Assembly (NCBI GenBank): GCA_045605765.1 | Contig: JAZUQQ010000044.1 | Coordinates: forward strand, 16,906-80,905 | Reading direction: 5' to 3' | Length of the DNA stretch: 64,000 nt | Origin: SIG672 sp045605765 | GTDB taxonomy: Bacteria > Bacillota > Clostridia > Oscillospirales > CAG-272 | Shown here: piece after piece, positions 26,216 through 35,211 of the stretch | Position numbering within the stretch: the first letter of the stretch is position 1 | Layout: each line of letters starts with the position of its first letter | Notes under the pieces: model-generated | Seen by the model: the letters and a program-made list of their open reading frames with translations, nothing else | What the model was told of the DNA's origin: nothing | Databases searched by the model: none | Position numbers and translations under genes: made by a program

Positions 26216-29200
26216 CTAAGCGTCAATCGTTGAAACCTTAAAGGTTATCTCATCGAGGACGTCGAGGAGAACCTTGACCGTATCGAGGTTGGTGAACATC
26301 GTCACATTGTTCTCGACTGCGTGGCGGCGGATCTGATAGCCGTCCTGCATTTGATCGACCGAGCCCGGATCACGGGTGTTGATAACGTACGCGATATAAC
26401 CCTTACGGATAGCGTTCGGAATATCGTCGCTTCTCTCATCCCCGTCGGTGATCTTTGCCATTACCTTCGTGCGAATTCCGTGCTCCTTAAGGAACTTTGC
26501 TGTTCCCTCGGTGGCCTGGATATTAAATCCGAGATTGTAGAAGCGCTGGATGAGAGGGAGCGCTTCTTCCTTGTCCTTGTCCGCGATAGTCGCAAGGACC
26601 GTTCCGTAGTTCTGTATCTGCATTCCTGCCGCTTGGAGCGCCTTATAGAGGGCGCGATTAAGCTTTGCATCATAACCGATAGCCTCACCCGTAGATTTCA
26701 TTTCGGGCGAGAGGTAGGTGTCCATTCCGCGAAGCTTTGCGAACGAGAACACAGGTGCTTTTACGTAGTATCTGTTCTTCTCTGCGGGATAGAACTCGGT
26801 AATTCCCTGCTCACGGAGCGACTGACCGAGAATAGCCTTGGTCGCTATATCTGCAAGAGGGTATCCCGTAGCCTTCGACAGGAAGGGCACCGTTCTCGAT
26901 GAACGAGGATTGACCTCTATAACGAAGACCTCGTCATTTTTATCAACGATGAATTGGATGTTGTAAAGTCCGACGATGCCCAGTCCGATTCCCAGCCTTT
27001 TTCCGTAATCGAGTATCTTCGCCTTGACCGCATCCGAAATACTGAACGAGGGGTAAACGCTGATACTGTCTCCGCTGTGAACGCCCGTACGCTCAACGAG
27101 CTCCATAATGCCGGGAACGAATACGTCCTTTCCATCGCATACCGCGTCGATCTCGACCTCTTTACCCATTATATATCTGTCAACGAGTACAGGCTTGTCC
27201 TTGTCGATCTCAACCGCGGTTTTGAGGTAGTGGCGAAGCTGAGTTTCGTTTGCGATTATCTGCATCGCACGGCCTCCGAGAACGAAGCTCGGACGAACGA
27301 GCACAGGATATCCGATCCTTGCCGCAGTCTCAACGCCCTCTTCAATATCGGTAACTGCCGCGCCGGTAGGCTGAGGAATGTGAAGCTCGGAAAGAATACG
27401 CTCAAAGGATTTTCTGTTCTCCGCTCTGTCGATAGCCTCAACGTCAGTACCAATGATCTTAACTCCTCGTTCGAGCAGAGGCGCGGCGAGGTTTATTGCC
27501 GTCTGTCCGCCAAGAGATGCGATTATCTCGTCAGAGCCCTCAAACGCTACGATATTCATAACGTCCTCAACGGTGAGCGGCTCGAAGTAGAGCTTGTCTG
27601 CCGTCGTGTAGTCGGTCGAAACGGTCTCCGGGTTATTGTTTATGATAATTGCCTCATAGCCCGCGTTTCTTATCGTCTGAACCGCGTGAACCGAGGAGTA
27701 GTCAAACTCTACGCCCTGTCCGATACGGATAGGACCCGCTCCAAGGACGACCTTCTTTTCCTTGCTTGTCACGACCGACTTGTTTTCGCCCGTGTAGCTG
27801 GAATAGAAGTAAGGAATATAATGTCCCGTGTGCGCGGTATCTACCATTCTGTATATCGGATATATGTTCTTGCCCGTACGGAACTTCCAAACATCGATCT
27901 CGCTCATATTCCAGAGCTTTGCGATATATTTATCGGAAAATCCGAGCTTTTTAGCTTCTCTGAGCACTTCCTCGTTCATTACGTTATCGATAAGCGTTTT
28001 CTCGCAGTCGGTAATATTTTTAAGCGCTTCAAGGAATAGCTCTGTGATCATCGTGATCTCGTGGAGCTTTTCGAGCGAAACTCCGCGACGGAGAAGCTCG
28101 CAGACCGCAAAGAGAGTGTCATCTCTAAAATCAGCCATATACTCGACTATCTCGTCAGTAGTCATCTTATCGAACTTCGCCATATGGAAGTGGCAAACGC
28201 CGATTTCAAGCGAGCGCACCGATTTGAGCAAACATTCTTCAAGAGAAGAACCGATTCCCATTACCTCACCAGTTGCCTTCATCTGAGTTCCGAGCTTGTT
28301 GGTCGCGTCCGCGAACTTATCAAACGGGAATCTCGGAAGCTTTGCGATAATATAGTCAAGCGAGGGCTCGTATGCAGCGTTAGTATTGCCAAGTTTGATA
28401 TCTTCAAGTGTCATACCGACCGCTATTTTCGCGGTAACTCTAGCTATCGGATATCCGCTCGCCTTGGAAGCAAGTGCCGACGAGCGTGAAACTCTCGGGT
28501 TGACCTCGATGAGATAATACTCCGAGGTCGTCGGGTGAAGGGCGAACTGTACGTTGCATCCGCCTTCTATTTTAAGCTCCTTGATGAGCTTTATTGCACT
28601 ATCGTTGAGCATCTTTTCGTCTTCCTTCGAAAGGCTCATAATGGGCGCTACCACTACCGAGTCGCCCGTGTGAACGCCGACAGGGTCGACGTTTTCCATT
28701 CCGCAGATCGTGATCGCGTGACCGGTGCCGTCGCGCATAACCTCGAACTCGATCTCTTTATATCCCTTGACGCTCTTCTCGATAAGAACCTGATGCACAG
28801 GAGAAAGCTTGAATGCGTTGAGACCGACCTCTTCGAGCTCCTTTTCGTCATTTGCAAAGCCGCCACCCGTTCCGCCAAGGGTAAATGCGGGACGTAGAAC
28901 TACGGGGTATCCTATTCTTGCTGCCGCTTCCTTTGCCTGCTCGACCGAGTAGGTTATCTCCGAAGGAATTACAGGCTCTCCGATAGAGGTACACAGCTCC
29001 TTAAAAAGCTCTCTGTCCTCTGCTCTTTCGATACTATCACCCGATGTTCCGAGAAGCTCTACCCCGCATTCTGCGAGTATTCCCTTCTTTTCGAGCTGCA
29101 TCGCAAGGTTGAGACCTGTCTGTCCGCCGATACCCGGTATGATAGCGTCGGGACGCTCGTATCTGATTATTCTTGAAACGTATTCCAAAGTAAGCGGCTC

Positions 29201-29398
29201 CATATACACCTTGTCCGCAATAGAGGTATCTGTCATTATCGTTGCGGGGTTGGAGTTCGCAAGCACGACCTCGTAGCCCTCCTCTTTAAGCGCTATACAA
29301 GCCTGTGTACCCGCATAGTCAAATTCTGCCGCCTGACCGATTACTATCGGACCGGAGCCTATTATTAGTATCTTGTGAATGTCTGTTCTCTTAGGCAT
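26216..29398 (-). CDS. carB: Carbamoyl-phosphate synthase large subunit
   Basis: A 1060-residue enzyme with two ATP-grasp synthetase halves (about 1-400 and 550-930), the oligomerisation region between, and a C-terminal MGS-like allosteric domain (about 935-1060). Motifs include IGSGPIVIGQAAEFDYAG, LVRPSFVLGG and EVNPRSSRTVPFLSKATG. Length is normal. The small subunit gene carA, which supplies ammonia from glutamine, is not in this cluster. It is the second gene of the pyr operon. Confidence 0.96.
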   Translation of the reverse strand: MPKRTDIHKILIIGSGPIVIGQAAEFDYAGTQACIALKEEGYEVVLANSNPATIMTDTSIADKVYMEPLTLEYVSRIIRYERPDAIIPGIGGQTGLNLAMQLEKKGILAECGVELLGTSGDSIERAEDRELFKELCTSIGEPVIPSEITYSVEQAKEAAARIGYPVVLRPAFTLGGTGGGFANDEKELEEVGLNAFKLSPVHQVLIEKSVKGYKEIEFEVMRDGTGHAITICGMENVDPVGVHTGDSVVVAPIMSLSKEDEKMLNDSAIKLIKELKIEGGCNVQFALHPTTSEYYLIEVNPRVSRSSALASKASGYPIARVTAKIAVGMTLEDIKLGNTNAAYEPSLDYIIAKLPRFPFDKFADATNKLGTQMKATGEVMGIGSSLEECLLKSVRSLEIGVCHFHMAKFDKMTTDEIVEYMADFRDDTLFAVCELLRRGVSLEKLHEITMITELFLEALKNITDCEKTLIDNVMNEEVLREAKKLGFSDKYIAKLWNMSEIDVWKFRTGKNIYPIYRMVDTAHTGHYIPYFYSSYTGENKSVVTSKEKKVVLGAGPIRIGQGVEFDYSSVHAVQTIRNAGYEAIIINNNPETVSTDYTTADKLYFEPLTVEDVMNIVAFEGSDEIIASLGGQTAINLAAPLLERGVKIIGTDVEAIDRAENRKSFERILSELHIPQPTGAAVTDIEEGVETAARIGYPVLVRPSFVLGGRAMQIIANETQLRHYLKTAVEIDKDKPVLVDRYIMGKEVEIDAVCDGKDVFVPGIMELVERTGVHSGDSISVYPSFSISDAVKAKILDYGKRLGIGLGIVGLYNIQFIVDKNDEVFVIEVNPRSSRTVPFLSKATGYPLADIATKAILGQSLREQGITEFYPAEKNRYYVKAPVFSFAKLRGMDTYLSPEMKSTGEAIGYDAKLNRALYKALQAAGMQIQNYGTVLATIADKDKEEALPLIQRFYNLGFNIQATEGTAKFLKEHGIRTKVMAKITDGDERSDDIPNAIRKGYIAYVINTRDPGSVDQMQDGYQIRRHAVENNVTMFTNLDTVKVLLDVLDEITFKVSTIDA

Positions 29399-29441
29399 AA
29401 TGCACCTCGTTATATATTAAGATTTTTATTTTCCTTGACTT

Positions 29442-30719
29442 TTAAAGATTTTCAAAAGCGCTGTAAACGACCTTGCCGTCATAGACTGTCAAAAGGCATT
29501 TTCCAAACACCTTTTTGCCGCCAAACGGCGTGTTTTTTCCCATAGACTTAAAGCTATCGGGATCTATTTCGTACTCGCTACCGAGATCGAACACTGTAAA
29601 GCTTGGCTTTTTTCCGAGCATTTCGCCTCTGTCTATTCCAAAGCGTTCGCTTGGAGCATCGCTCATTGCCTCGGCAAGTCTTTCGAGGGTCATAACCCTA
29701 TTTTTCACAAGCTCGGTATACAGTATCGGAAACGCCGTTTCAAGTCCGACGATACCCATAAGGCTCTTTTCTAGTCCTTTCGACTTTTCCTCTGCGCTGT
29801 GCGGAGCGTGGTCGGTGGCAATCATGTCTATCGTGCCGTCCTTTATGCCCTCGACAAGCGCCCGCCTGTCCTGACTCGAGCGAAGCGGAGGATTCATTTT
29901 AAAGTTTCCGTCGTCTACAAGATCGTCCTCGTCCATCACGAGATAGTGCGGTCCTGTCTCACAGCTGACGTCAAGCCCTTCGGCCTTCGCCTTTCTTATC
30001 AGATCAACACCTTCTTTTGTCGAGATATGGCAAACGTGGTATGCGCACCCGATTTCCCGTGCAATGGATATATCTCTTTCTATCTGTTTCCATTCTGACT
30101 CGGACGAGATCCCTGCAATATTATGCTCTTTTGCATATTTTCCCGCGTGTATCGCGCCACCGTTTCTCAGCACATCATCCTCACAGTGAGCTGCGATTAT
30201 CTTTCCAAGGCGCTTTGCCTCTGTCATAGCTTCTCTCATAACGTCGGCTGTCTGTACCCCGACTCCGTCGTCCGAAAAGGCAACAACGCTCGACGAGAGC
30301 GCTTCCATATCCGCAAGGGTTTCTCCGTCCCTCGTTATTCTGCCATAAGGTATCACCTTGATAACGGCATCTCGCTCAATAATATCGGTCTGTTTTTTAA
30401 GATTTTCCGCATCGTAGGGCGAAGGACTCAGATTTGGCATCGAGCACACTGTCGTGTATCCGCCTGCCGCAGCCGCCTGGGTACCGCTCTTAACCGTCTC
30501 CTTATAAGAAAAGCCCGGCTCTCGAAGATGAACATGAACATCAACGAAACCGGGAAAGACAGCACAATTTTTGAAAACAGAAAACTCTTCCCCCATAACG
30601 GAGGAGTCGTCATCACAGGAAAGAGAAATACGCACCGATTTATCATTGGAAACAGTTATCCCGACATCAGTGTTTTTCGCCGCGCCGTACACGTAAGCAT
30701 TAATAAGTCTGAAACGCAT
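29442..30719 (-). CDS. pyrC: Dihydroorotase
   Basis: A 425-residue class-I dihydroorotase of the amidohydrolase family. Metal ligands are in DVHVHLREPG (H62, H64), with AAHCED, CHISTKE and ATDHAPH further on. Its N-terminal beta domain is somewhat divergent. It heads the pyr operon with a consensus promoter and AAAAGGAG before the ATG. Confidence 0.95.
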   Translation of the reverse strand: MRFRLINAYVYGAAKNTDVGITVSNDKSVRISLSCDDDSSVMGEEFSVFKNCAVFPGFVDVHVHLREPGFSYKETVKSGTQAAAAGGYTTVCSMPNLSPSPYDAENLKKQTDIIERDAVIKVIPYGRITRDGETLADMEALSSSVVAFSDDGVGVQTADVMREAMTEAKRLGKIIAAHCEDDVLRNGGAIHAGKYAKEHNIAGISSESEWKQIERDISIAREIGCAYHVCHISTKEGVDLIRKAKAEGLDVSCETGPHYLVMDEDDLVDDGNFKMNPPLRSSQDRRALVEGIKDGTIDMIATDHAPHSAEEKSKGLEKSLMGIVGLETAFPILYTELVKNRVMTLERLAEAMSDAPSERFGIDRGEMLGKKPSFTVFDLGSEYEIDPDSFKSMGKNTPFGGKKVFGKCLLTVYDGKVVYSAFENL

Positions 30720-30781
30720 TTTCTACTCCTTTTATATGTTAATATTATTATAAATACATACTAAAATCTTCTCTGCCCGAA

Positions 30782-30810
30782 ATTATACCACTTTTTTCTC
30801 TTCTTGTCAA
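30782..30810 (-). promoter_or_regulatory. pyr operon promoter
   Basis: On the reverse strand, a perfect TTGACA-17-TATAAT lies about 63 bases before pyrC. No PyrR-type terminator/antiterminator pair is seen in the short leader. Confidence 0.9.
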
Positions 30811-30936
30811 TAACTATTATGTACTATACTTATATTTCTTTTAAAAACTTTTTGTACGATTTCCCGATTTTTCGCATAACACCGATCTGTGCCGTCAAAA
30901 ATATATCCGTAATAAAACGAAAGGACTTTTGTTTAT

Positions 30937-31182
30937 ATGACGAAATTTTTCAAATTTTCCGATAAAATCAAAACTTATTCGCGCTGTATTTTCGCATGCT
31001 TTCTTGCATCTCTTATAATCGCCGCATCACTCTGTTTTCTCGCACACAGTTTCGAGATAAACGAAATATCCTTCTCGCCCTCACAAATCTACGAGCTCAC
31101 GGGAAGCGAGGGAAAACAACCCGAGATTTCGAGCAAAATCTCAGAGGAGATCTCCGATCTTTTCGGTAAAAAAGAGAATTAA
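30937..31182 (+). CDS. Small membrane-anchored protein, unknown
   Basis: An 81-residue protein with one hydrophobic segment (about residues 17-37) and an acidic, Lys-rich C-terminal tail (residues 45-81). GAAAGGA precedes the ATG. It has a partner small membrane protein 14 bases downstream; the pair looks like a two-gene operon. I recognise no family. Confidence 0.6.
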   Translation: MTKFFKFSDKIKTYSRCIFACFLASLIIAASLCFLAHSFEINEISFSPSQIYELTGSEGKQPEISSKISEEISDLFGKKEN

Positions 31183-31196
31183 AAGGAGACTGTACT

Positions 31197-31454
31197 ATGT
31201 ATAAGGGCTACAAACGCAAGGTAATAGTCGTAAAGGACACCGGCAGTCGCCTTTTTGACTCCGCTTATTTCATTGTACGCGAGGGCGCAGACGAGGGCGG
31301 CATCAAGGATATGGTCGAGGAAGCATCGCGTATAATAAATGAAAAAACGGCGGAAAACGCCTGTCCGAACTCCTATAAGCGTTTTTTTTCCTTCTCACTA
31401 GGCGCGGCATTCTGCTCGGTTATATTCGCCGCTATGGTTCTGCTTCTCGGCTAA
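31197..31454 (+). CDS. Small protein with C-terminal membrane segment, unknown
   Basis: An 85-residue protein: a soluble basic N-terminal part (YKRKVIVVKDTGS), an acidic middle, and a hydrophobic C-terminal segment (about residues 63-84), so it may be a tail-anchored protein. AAAAGGAG lies just before the ATG. Its position after another small membrane protein suggests that they act together. Unknown family. Confidence 0.65.
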   Translation: MYKGYKRKVIVVKDTGSRLFDSAYFIVREGADEGGIKDMVEEASRIINEKTAENACPNSYKRFFSFSLGAAFCSVIFAAMVLLLG

Positions 31455-31544
31455 CGCATCTAAATTGTTTACAAATAGGAAAAATTCCGTTCATTTGTAT
31501 GTGTTAGCATAGGATGAATTATTTTGTGCGTATAAAAAGACGGA

Positions 31545-31750
31545 CGCCGTCATACTCGGGGCGTTTTGTGTATGTTTCCCGCGTCCGTCGCATACATAAT
31601 TTTATAGACCGGGAGCACCTTACTGCCTTTTGCAAAGGAGTCGTGGTTTTTTGCAGAGGTGTCAAACAAAGCTCTATTGTCTCTCACTAACCCGTGTATA
31701 TTTCTGCCCGCACGGTCCTTTTGGCGTGTTTGGGAAAAGTATACCATTTT
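31545..31750 (-). ncRNA. Candidate structured RNA upstream of rnj (strand uncertain)
   Basis: The 324-base gap before rnj is rich in structure. On the reverse strand an extended -10 (TGG-TATACT near 31742) is followed by about 190 bases with long-range pairing (GGACC...GGG with CCCGGUC). It ends in a strong hairpin, GACGGACGC with GCGTCCGTC, followed by T5 at 31545-31551. This would make a compact terminated RNA. Alternatively the same sequence forms the rnj leader on the forward strand. I could not match it to a known RNA family. Confidence 0.4.
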
Positions 31751-31778
31751 TCAATCATTTTAAAGTAAAGGAGTTTTT

Positions 31779-33452
31779 ATGGCAAAAAAGTCAAACAAAA
31801 AGCTTAAAATAACCGCTCTGGGCGGTCTCGGTGAGATCGGCAAAAACCTCACCGTACTCGAATACGGCGAGGACATCATAATAATAGACTGCGGTATGGG
31901 ATTTCCCGACGACGATATGCTCGGAGTCGATCTCGTTATTCCCGATTTTTCATATCTGAAAGCCAACGCGGGCAAAATTCGCGGAGTTTTTCTTACACAC
32001 GGTCACGAGGACCACATCGGAGCTATCCCCTACCTTCTCGACGAAATAGACGTCCCGATTTACGGAACCCGCCTGACCATCGGCATTATAAAATACAAGC
32101 TCGAAGAGCATAAGACTGCGTTCAAGCCTCGCCTTAACTGCGTAAAATCAGGAGACGTTATCAGTGCAGGCGCGCTCTCGGTCGAATTTATCCACGTCAA
32201 TCACTCTATCGCAGATGCCTGCGCACTTGCGATATTCACACCACTTGGAACGGTCGTCCATACAGGCGACTTCAAGCTCGACCTCACGCCCATTGACGGC
32301 GAGGTAATGGACCTCACCCGCTTCGGAGAGCTTGGCAGAGAAGGCGTTCTGCTTATGATGTGCGAATCTACCAACGCAGAGCGCTCAGGCTTTACTCCGT
32401 CCGAAAAAACGGTCGGGGAATCGCTCAAATCAATATTTATGCGTCATCACAAAAAGCGCATAGTTATCACAACTTTTTCGTCTAACGTACATCGCGTCCA
32501 GCAGATAATCGATATAAGCGTTGCACATAAACGCAAGGTAGCGGTCATCGGCAGAAGCATGCAGAGCATAGTAAACGCGGCGATCGAGCTAGGTTATATG
32601 CATGTTCCAAATGGCGCTATAATCGACATCGGAGACGTAAAAAATTACAACCCCGAAAACGTCACTGTCATCACCACAGGAAGTCAGGGAGAACCTATGA
32701 GCGCACTCTACCGTATGGCGTTTGCCGACAGAGCCAAGCTTAGTCTCGGACACGACGACCTCGTGGTCATAAGCGCAAACCCCATTCCCGGAAATGAGAA
32801 GATGGTGGATAAGATAATCAATGAGTTTACTAAGAACAACATCTCGGTTTTCCGCGACAATTCGGTAGAAACTCACGTTTCCGGTCACGCTTGCCAAGGA
32901 GAGATAAAGCTCCTGCACGCGCTCGTGAAGCCTAAATATTTTATGCCGATCCACGGCGAGCATAAGCACCTAGCGGCAAACCGAGACGTAGCTCGTTCTA
33001 TGGGTCAGGATGCAAATACGATATTCGTGGGGGAGACGGGAAAGATCCTTGAAATCACGGCAAAGAGTGCGAAATTCAATGGAAGTATTCCGTCGGGTGC
33101 GCTCTTTGTTGACGGCTCAGGGGTAGGCGACGTAGGAAACATCGTCCTGCGCGACAGAAAGCACCTTTCAGAAGAAGGCATCATAGTCGTAGTGGCTTCG
33201 GTCTCGCTCGACGAGCAGCTTCTCTTGTCAGGTCCCGAAATCATCACACGCGGATTCGTGTACATGCGCGAATCAGAGGAGCTCCTGTCCGAGCTTCGCC
33301 GTCTTGCCTATGAAACTCTTTACGATGCTCTCGATAAAGGCATCACCGATTGGTCGCGCCTTAAAAATATTATTAAGGACGACCTTGCGCGTTATATTTA
33401 TTCCAAAACCAAGCGGCGTCCGATGATACTCCCCGTTTTGCTTGATGAATAA
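31779..33452 (+). CDS. rnj: Ribonuclease J
   Basis: A 557-residue metallo-beta-lactamase/beta-CASP nuclease with 5'-exonuclease and endonuclease activity, central to RNA turnover in Firmicutes. The zinc motif HGHEDH is at residues 74-79, GDFKLD supplies another ligand, and the later HVSGHA and HGEHKHL are beta-CASP/C-terminal landmarks. AAAGGAG precedes the ATG. An unusually long, structured region stands upstream, which may regulate it. Confidence 0.95.
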   Translation: MAKKSNKKLKITALGGLGEIGKNLTVLEYGEDIIIIDCGMGFPDDDMLGVDLVIPDFSYLKANAGKIRGVFLTHGHEDHIGAIPYLLDEIDVPIYGTRLTIGIIKYKLEEHKTAFKPRLNCVKSGDVISAGALSVEFIHVNHSIADACALAIFTPLGTVVHTGDFKLDLTPIDGEVMDLTRFGELGREGVLLMMCESTNAERSGFTPSEKTVGESLKSIFMRHHKKRIVITTFSSNVHRVQQIIDISVAHKRKVAVIGRSMQSIVNAAIELGYMHVPNGAIIDIGDVKNYNPENVTVITTGSQGEPMSALYRMAFADRAKLSLGHDDLVVISANPIPGNEKMVDKIINEFTKNNISVFRDNSVETHVSGHACQGEIKLLHALVKPKYFMPIHGEHKHLAANRDVARSMGQDANTIFVGETGKILEITAKSAKFNGSIPSGALFVDGSGVGDVGNIVLRDRKHLSEEGIIVVVASVSLDEQLLLSGPEIITRGFVYMRESEELLSELRRLAYETLYDALDKGITDWSRLKNIIKDDLARYIYSKTKRRPMILPVLLDE

Positions 33453-33473
33453 AACGCGACTCCCCGCGCCCTT

Positions 33474-33602
33474 GATATAAATCTGCAAAGCAGATTTATA
33501 TCATATCGAGTTCGACCGAAGGGAGAACATATCGAATTTACCGAAAGGCAAATATATCGTGCCGAATACAAAGACGCAAAGCGACTTTGTCGGCATATCG
33601 AC
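33474..33602. repeat. Array of four hairpins separated by ATATCGA
   Basis: Four successive inverted repeats follow rnj, each trailed by ATATCG(A) or TATCGA. The first has a perfect 13-bp stem with an AAA loop (33474-33502). Units two and three are short, with CGAAGGG and CGAAAGG centres. The fourth is a 36-base hairpin with TGCCGA and TCGGCA ends (33560-33595). The arms differ while the separator is conserved. Confidence 0.75.
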
Positions 33603-33610
33603 AAAATTAA

Positions 33611-33634
33611 AAAACTCCCGAATTCGGGAGTTTT
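33611..33634. terminator. Bidirectional terminator after rnj
   Basis: A perfect 24-base palindrome (AAAACTCCCGAA and its complement) with T4 follows the hairpin array. It probably ends the rnj transcript and, on the other strand, the decayed gene. Confidence 0.85.
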
Positions 33635-33656
33635 ATTTGTTTAATAATGTTTAGTA

Positions 33657-34082
33657 TCAACCGCCGGGAATAAATTTCAATTCCATATTCACGGTCTTGC
33701 CCGACTCGTCGAAATAAACGAAAAGTCTGTACGGATCGGCGGGGTCTATATATCTGTAAATTTCATATACCCACTCCACAGTATCTTTATCAAAGAGAGC
33801 ATTTTCATAGTTTTCTTTTTCGGCGTGGGAAAAGAAAACGGCTTAATCCGACTTATCTGCATAATAGTGCGGATACCCGAATTTTTCAAAAATTTCTTTC
33901 TTAGTTTACGATCTGCCTCTTCCTACCCGTTTGCAGATCTTTTCCGTCTGCTCGTAAGTTTCTGTCGTTACCATATCCTCAATTATTCTGTCAAGAGCAA
34001 AAAGACTGAGAGCGGCGAGTAAAATGAGCACAAATATGACCAAAAGCACATTTTTTATCTTTCTCAGCACACCATCACACAT
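33657..34082 (-). pseudogene. Decayed membrane-anchored protein gene with two in-frame stops
   Basis: Read on the reverse strand from an ATG at 34082, one frame gives an N-terminal membrane anchor (VLLVIFVLILLAALSLFAL), a charged region, TAA at 33906-33908 (codon 59), more coding-like sequence, TAA at 33843-33845 (codon 80), and then a well-formed end (WVYEIYRYIDPADPYRLFVY and KFIPGG) with TGA at 33657. Normal amino-acid composition on both sides of the stops points to a recently broken gene. The original function is unknown. No good ribosome site is visible. Confidence 0.6.
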
Positions 34083-34089
34083 TTTTCTT

Positions 34090-34172
34090 TTAATTGAAGT
34101 TTTTGGAGTTCCGAGAACCTTTTTTCAAAAAGGTTCTTGGTGGGGCTTCCAAAGGGGCAAAGCTGCCTTTGG
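34090..34172 (-). repeat. Dispersed hairpin repeat, copy F (after galE)
   Basis: It has the GAAGTTTTTGGAG block, a hairpin with GAACCTTTT arms at about 34113-34140, and a CCAAAGG stem next to the galE stop. Confidence 0.75.
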
Positions 34173-35171
34173 TTATCTATTCTTAACGATAAAATTCCAG
34201 CTGTCGCGGCACATCGAGTCGAGGTCAAGCTTTGCTTCCCAGTCAAGAACATCCTTTGCCTTATCGGTCGACGCGTAACAGGTCGCGATGTCGCCCGGAC
34301 GGCGGTCGCCGATCTTGTAATTCACCTTAACTCCGTTCACTCTCTCGAAAGCGTTTACAACGTCGAGAACGCTGCTTCCCTTGCCCGTACCCAGGTTAAC
34401 GGTAAGAACTCCCTTGTTTGCTTCAAGATGCTTGAGAGCCGCAATGTGTCCGATAGCAAGGTCAACGACGTGGATATAGTCACGTACACCCGTTCCATCG
34501 GGTGTATCGTAGTCGTTACCATAAACGGTCAGACAAGCGAGACGTCCATCTGCAACGCGGCATATGTAAGGCATAAGGTTGTTCGGTATTCCGTTGGGAT
34601 CCTCGCCGAGAAGTCCGCTTTCGTGTGCGCCGATAGGATTGAAGTACCGAAGGAGGGCTACCGACATATCGGGATTTGCAAAAGCGATGTCTTTTAGCAT
34701 TATCTCCTGCATAAACTTAGTCTGTCCGTAAGGGTTTGTTGCCGACGTGGGCATCTCCTCGGTGTACGGAGCAATATTGTTCATTCCGTAGACGGTTGCG
34801 GAGGAGGAGAACACGATCTTCGAGCAACCGTATTTCTTCATGACCTTGCAGAGAACGAGAGTTCCGAAGATGTTGTTCGAGTAATATTCGAGCGGTTTTG
34901 CAACGCTTTCACCGACCGCTTTGAGTCCTGCGAAGTGAATAACTGCGCCGATCTCGTTTTCGGAGAATATCTTTTCGAGAGCCGCCTCGTCGCAAACGTC
35001 GTCCTTGTAGAACTTCGGACGTACGCCGCAGACTGCCTCGATGTTATCGAGAACGCTCTCCTTGGAGTTTATAAGGTTGTCAACGATAATGGGCTCGTAT
35101 CCGTTCTTTACGAGCTCAACGACTGTGTGAGAACCGATATATCCGGTTCCGCCTGTTACGAGAATTTTCAT
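34173..35171 (-). CDS. galE: UDP-glucose 4-epimerase
   Basis: A 332-residue short-chain dehydrogenase-type epimerase interconverting UDP-glucose and UDP-galactose. The NAD motif GGTGYIGSH opens the protein; the catalytic Ser/Tyr-Lys are in FSSSATVYG and NPYGQTK. GAAAGGA precedes the ATG. It lies about 40 bases downstream of rnpB on the same strand and may share its transcript, as no separate promoter is evident. Confidence 0.95.
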   Translation of the reverse strand: MKILVTGGTGYIGSHTVVELVKNGYEPIIVDNLINSKESVLDNIEAVCGVRPKFYKDDVCDEAALEKIFSENEIGAVIHFAGLKAVGESVAKPLEYYSNNIFGTLVLCKVMKKYGCSKIVFSSSATVYGMNNIAPYTEEMPTSATNPYGQTKFMQEIMLKDIAFANPDMSVALLRYFNPIGAHESGLLGEDPNGIPNNLMPYICRVADGRLACLTVYGNDYDTPDGTGVRDYIHVVDLAIGHIAALKHLEANKGVLTVNLGTGKGSSVLDVVNAFERVNGVKVNYKIGDRRPGDIATCYASTDKAKDVLDWEAKLDLDSMCRDSWNFIVKNR

Positions 35172-35211
35172 TTTATTTTTCCTTTCATTTGGGGAATTAT
35201 TTACTTGCTTT

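Noticed and set aside
26954..28039. Forward open frame of 361 codons inside carB
   Set aside because: It is a shadow of carB on the opposite strand. carB is full length with all motifs.
30720..30781. PyrR-type attenuator before pyrC
   Set aside because: The leader is about 55 bases with no terminator hairpin or PyrR-binding loop.
31550..31747. Reverse open frame of 65 codons in the gap before rnj
   Set aside because: No ribosome site and no recognisable composition; it overlaps the long hairpins. Treated as noncoding structure instead.
33474..33602. CRISPR array
   Set aside because: Units are palindromes of differing length with a 7-base separator, not constant repeats with unique spacers, and no cas gene is present in the window.
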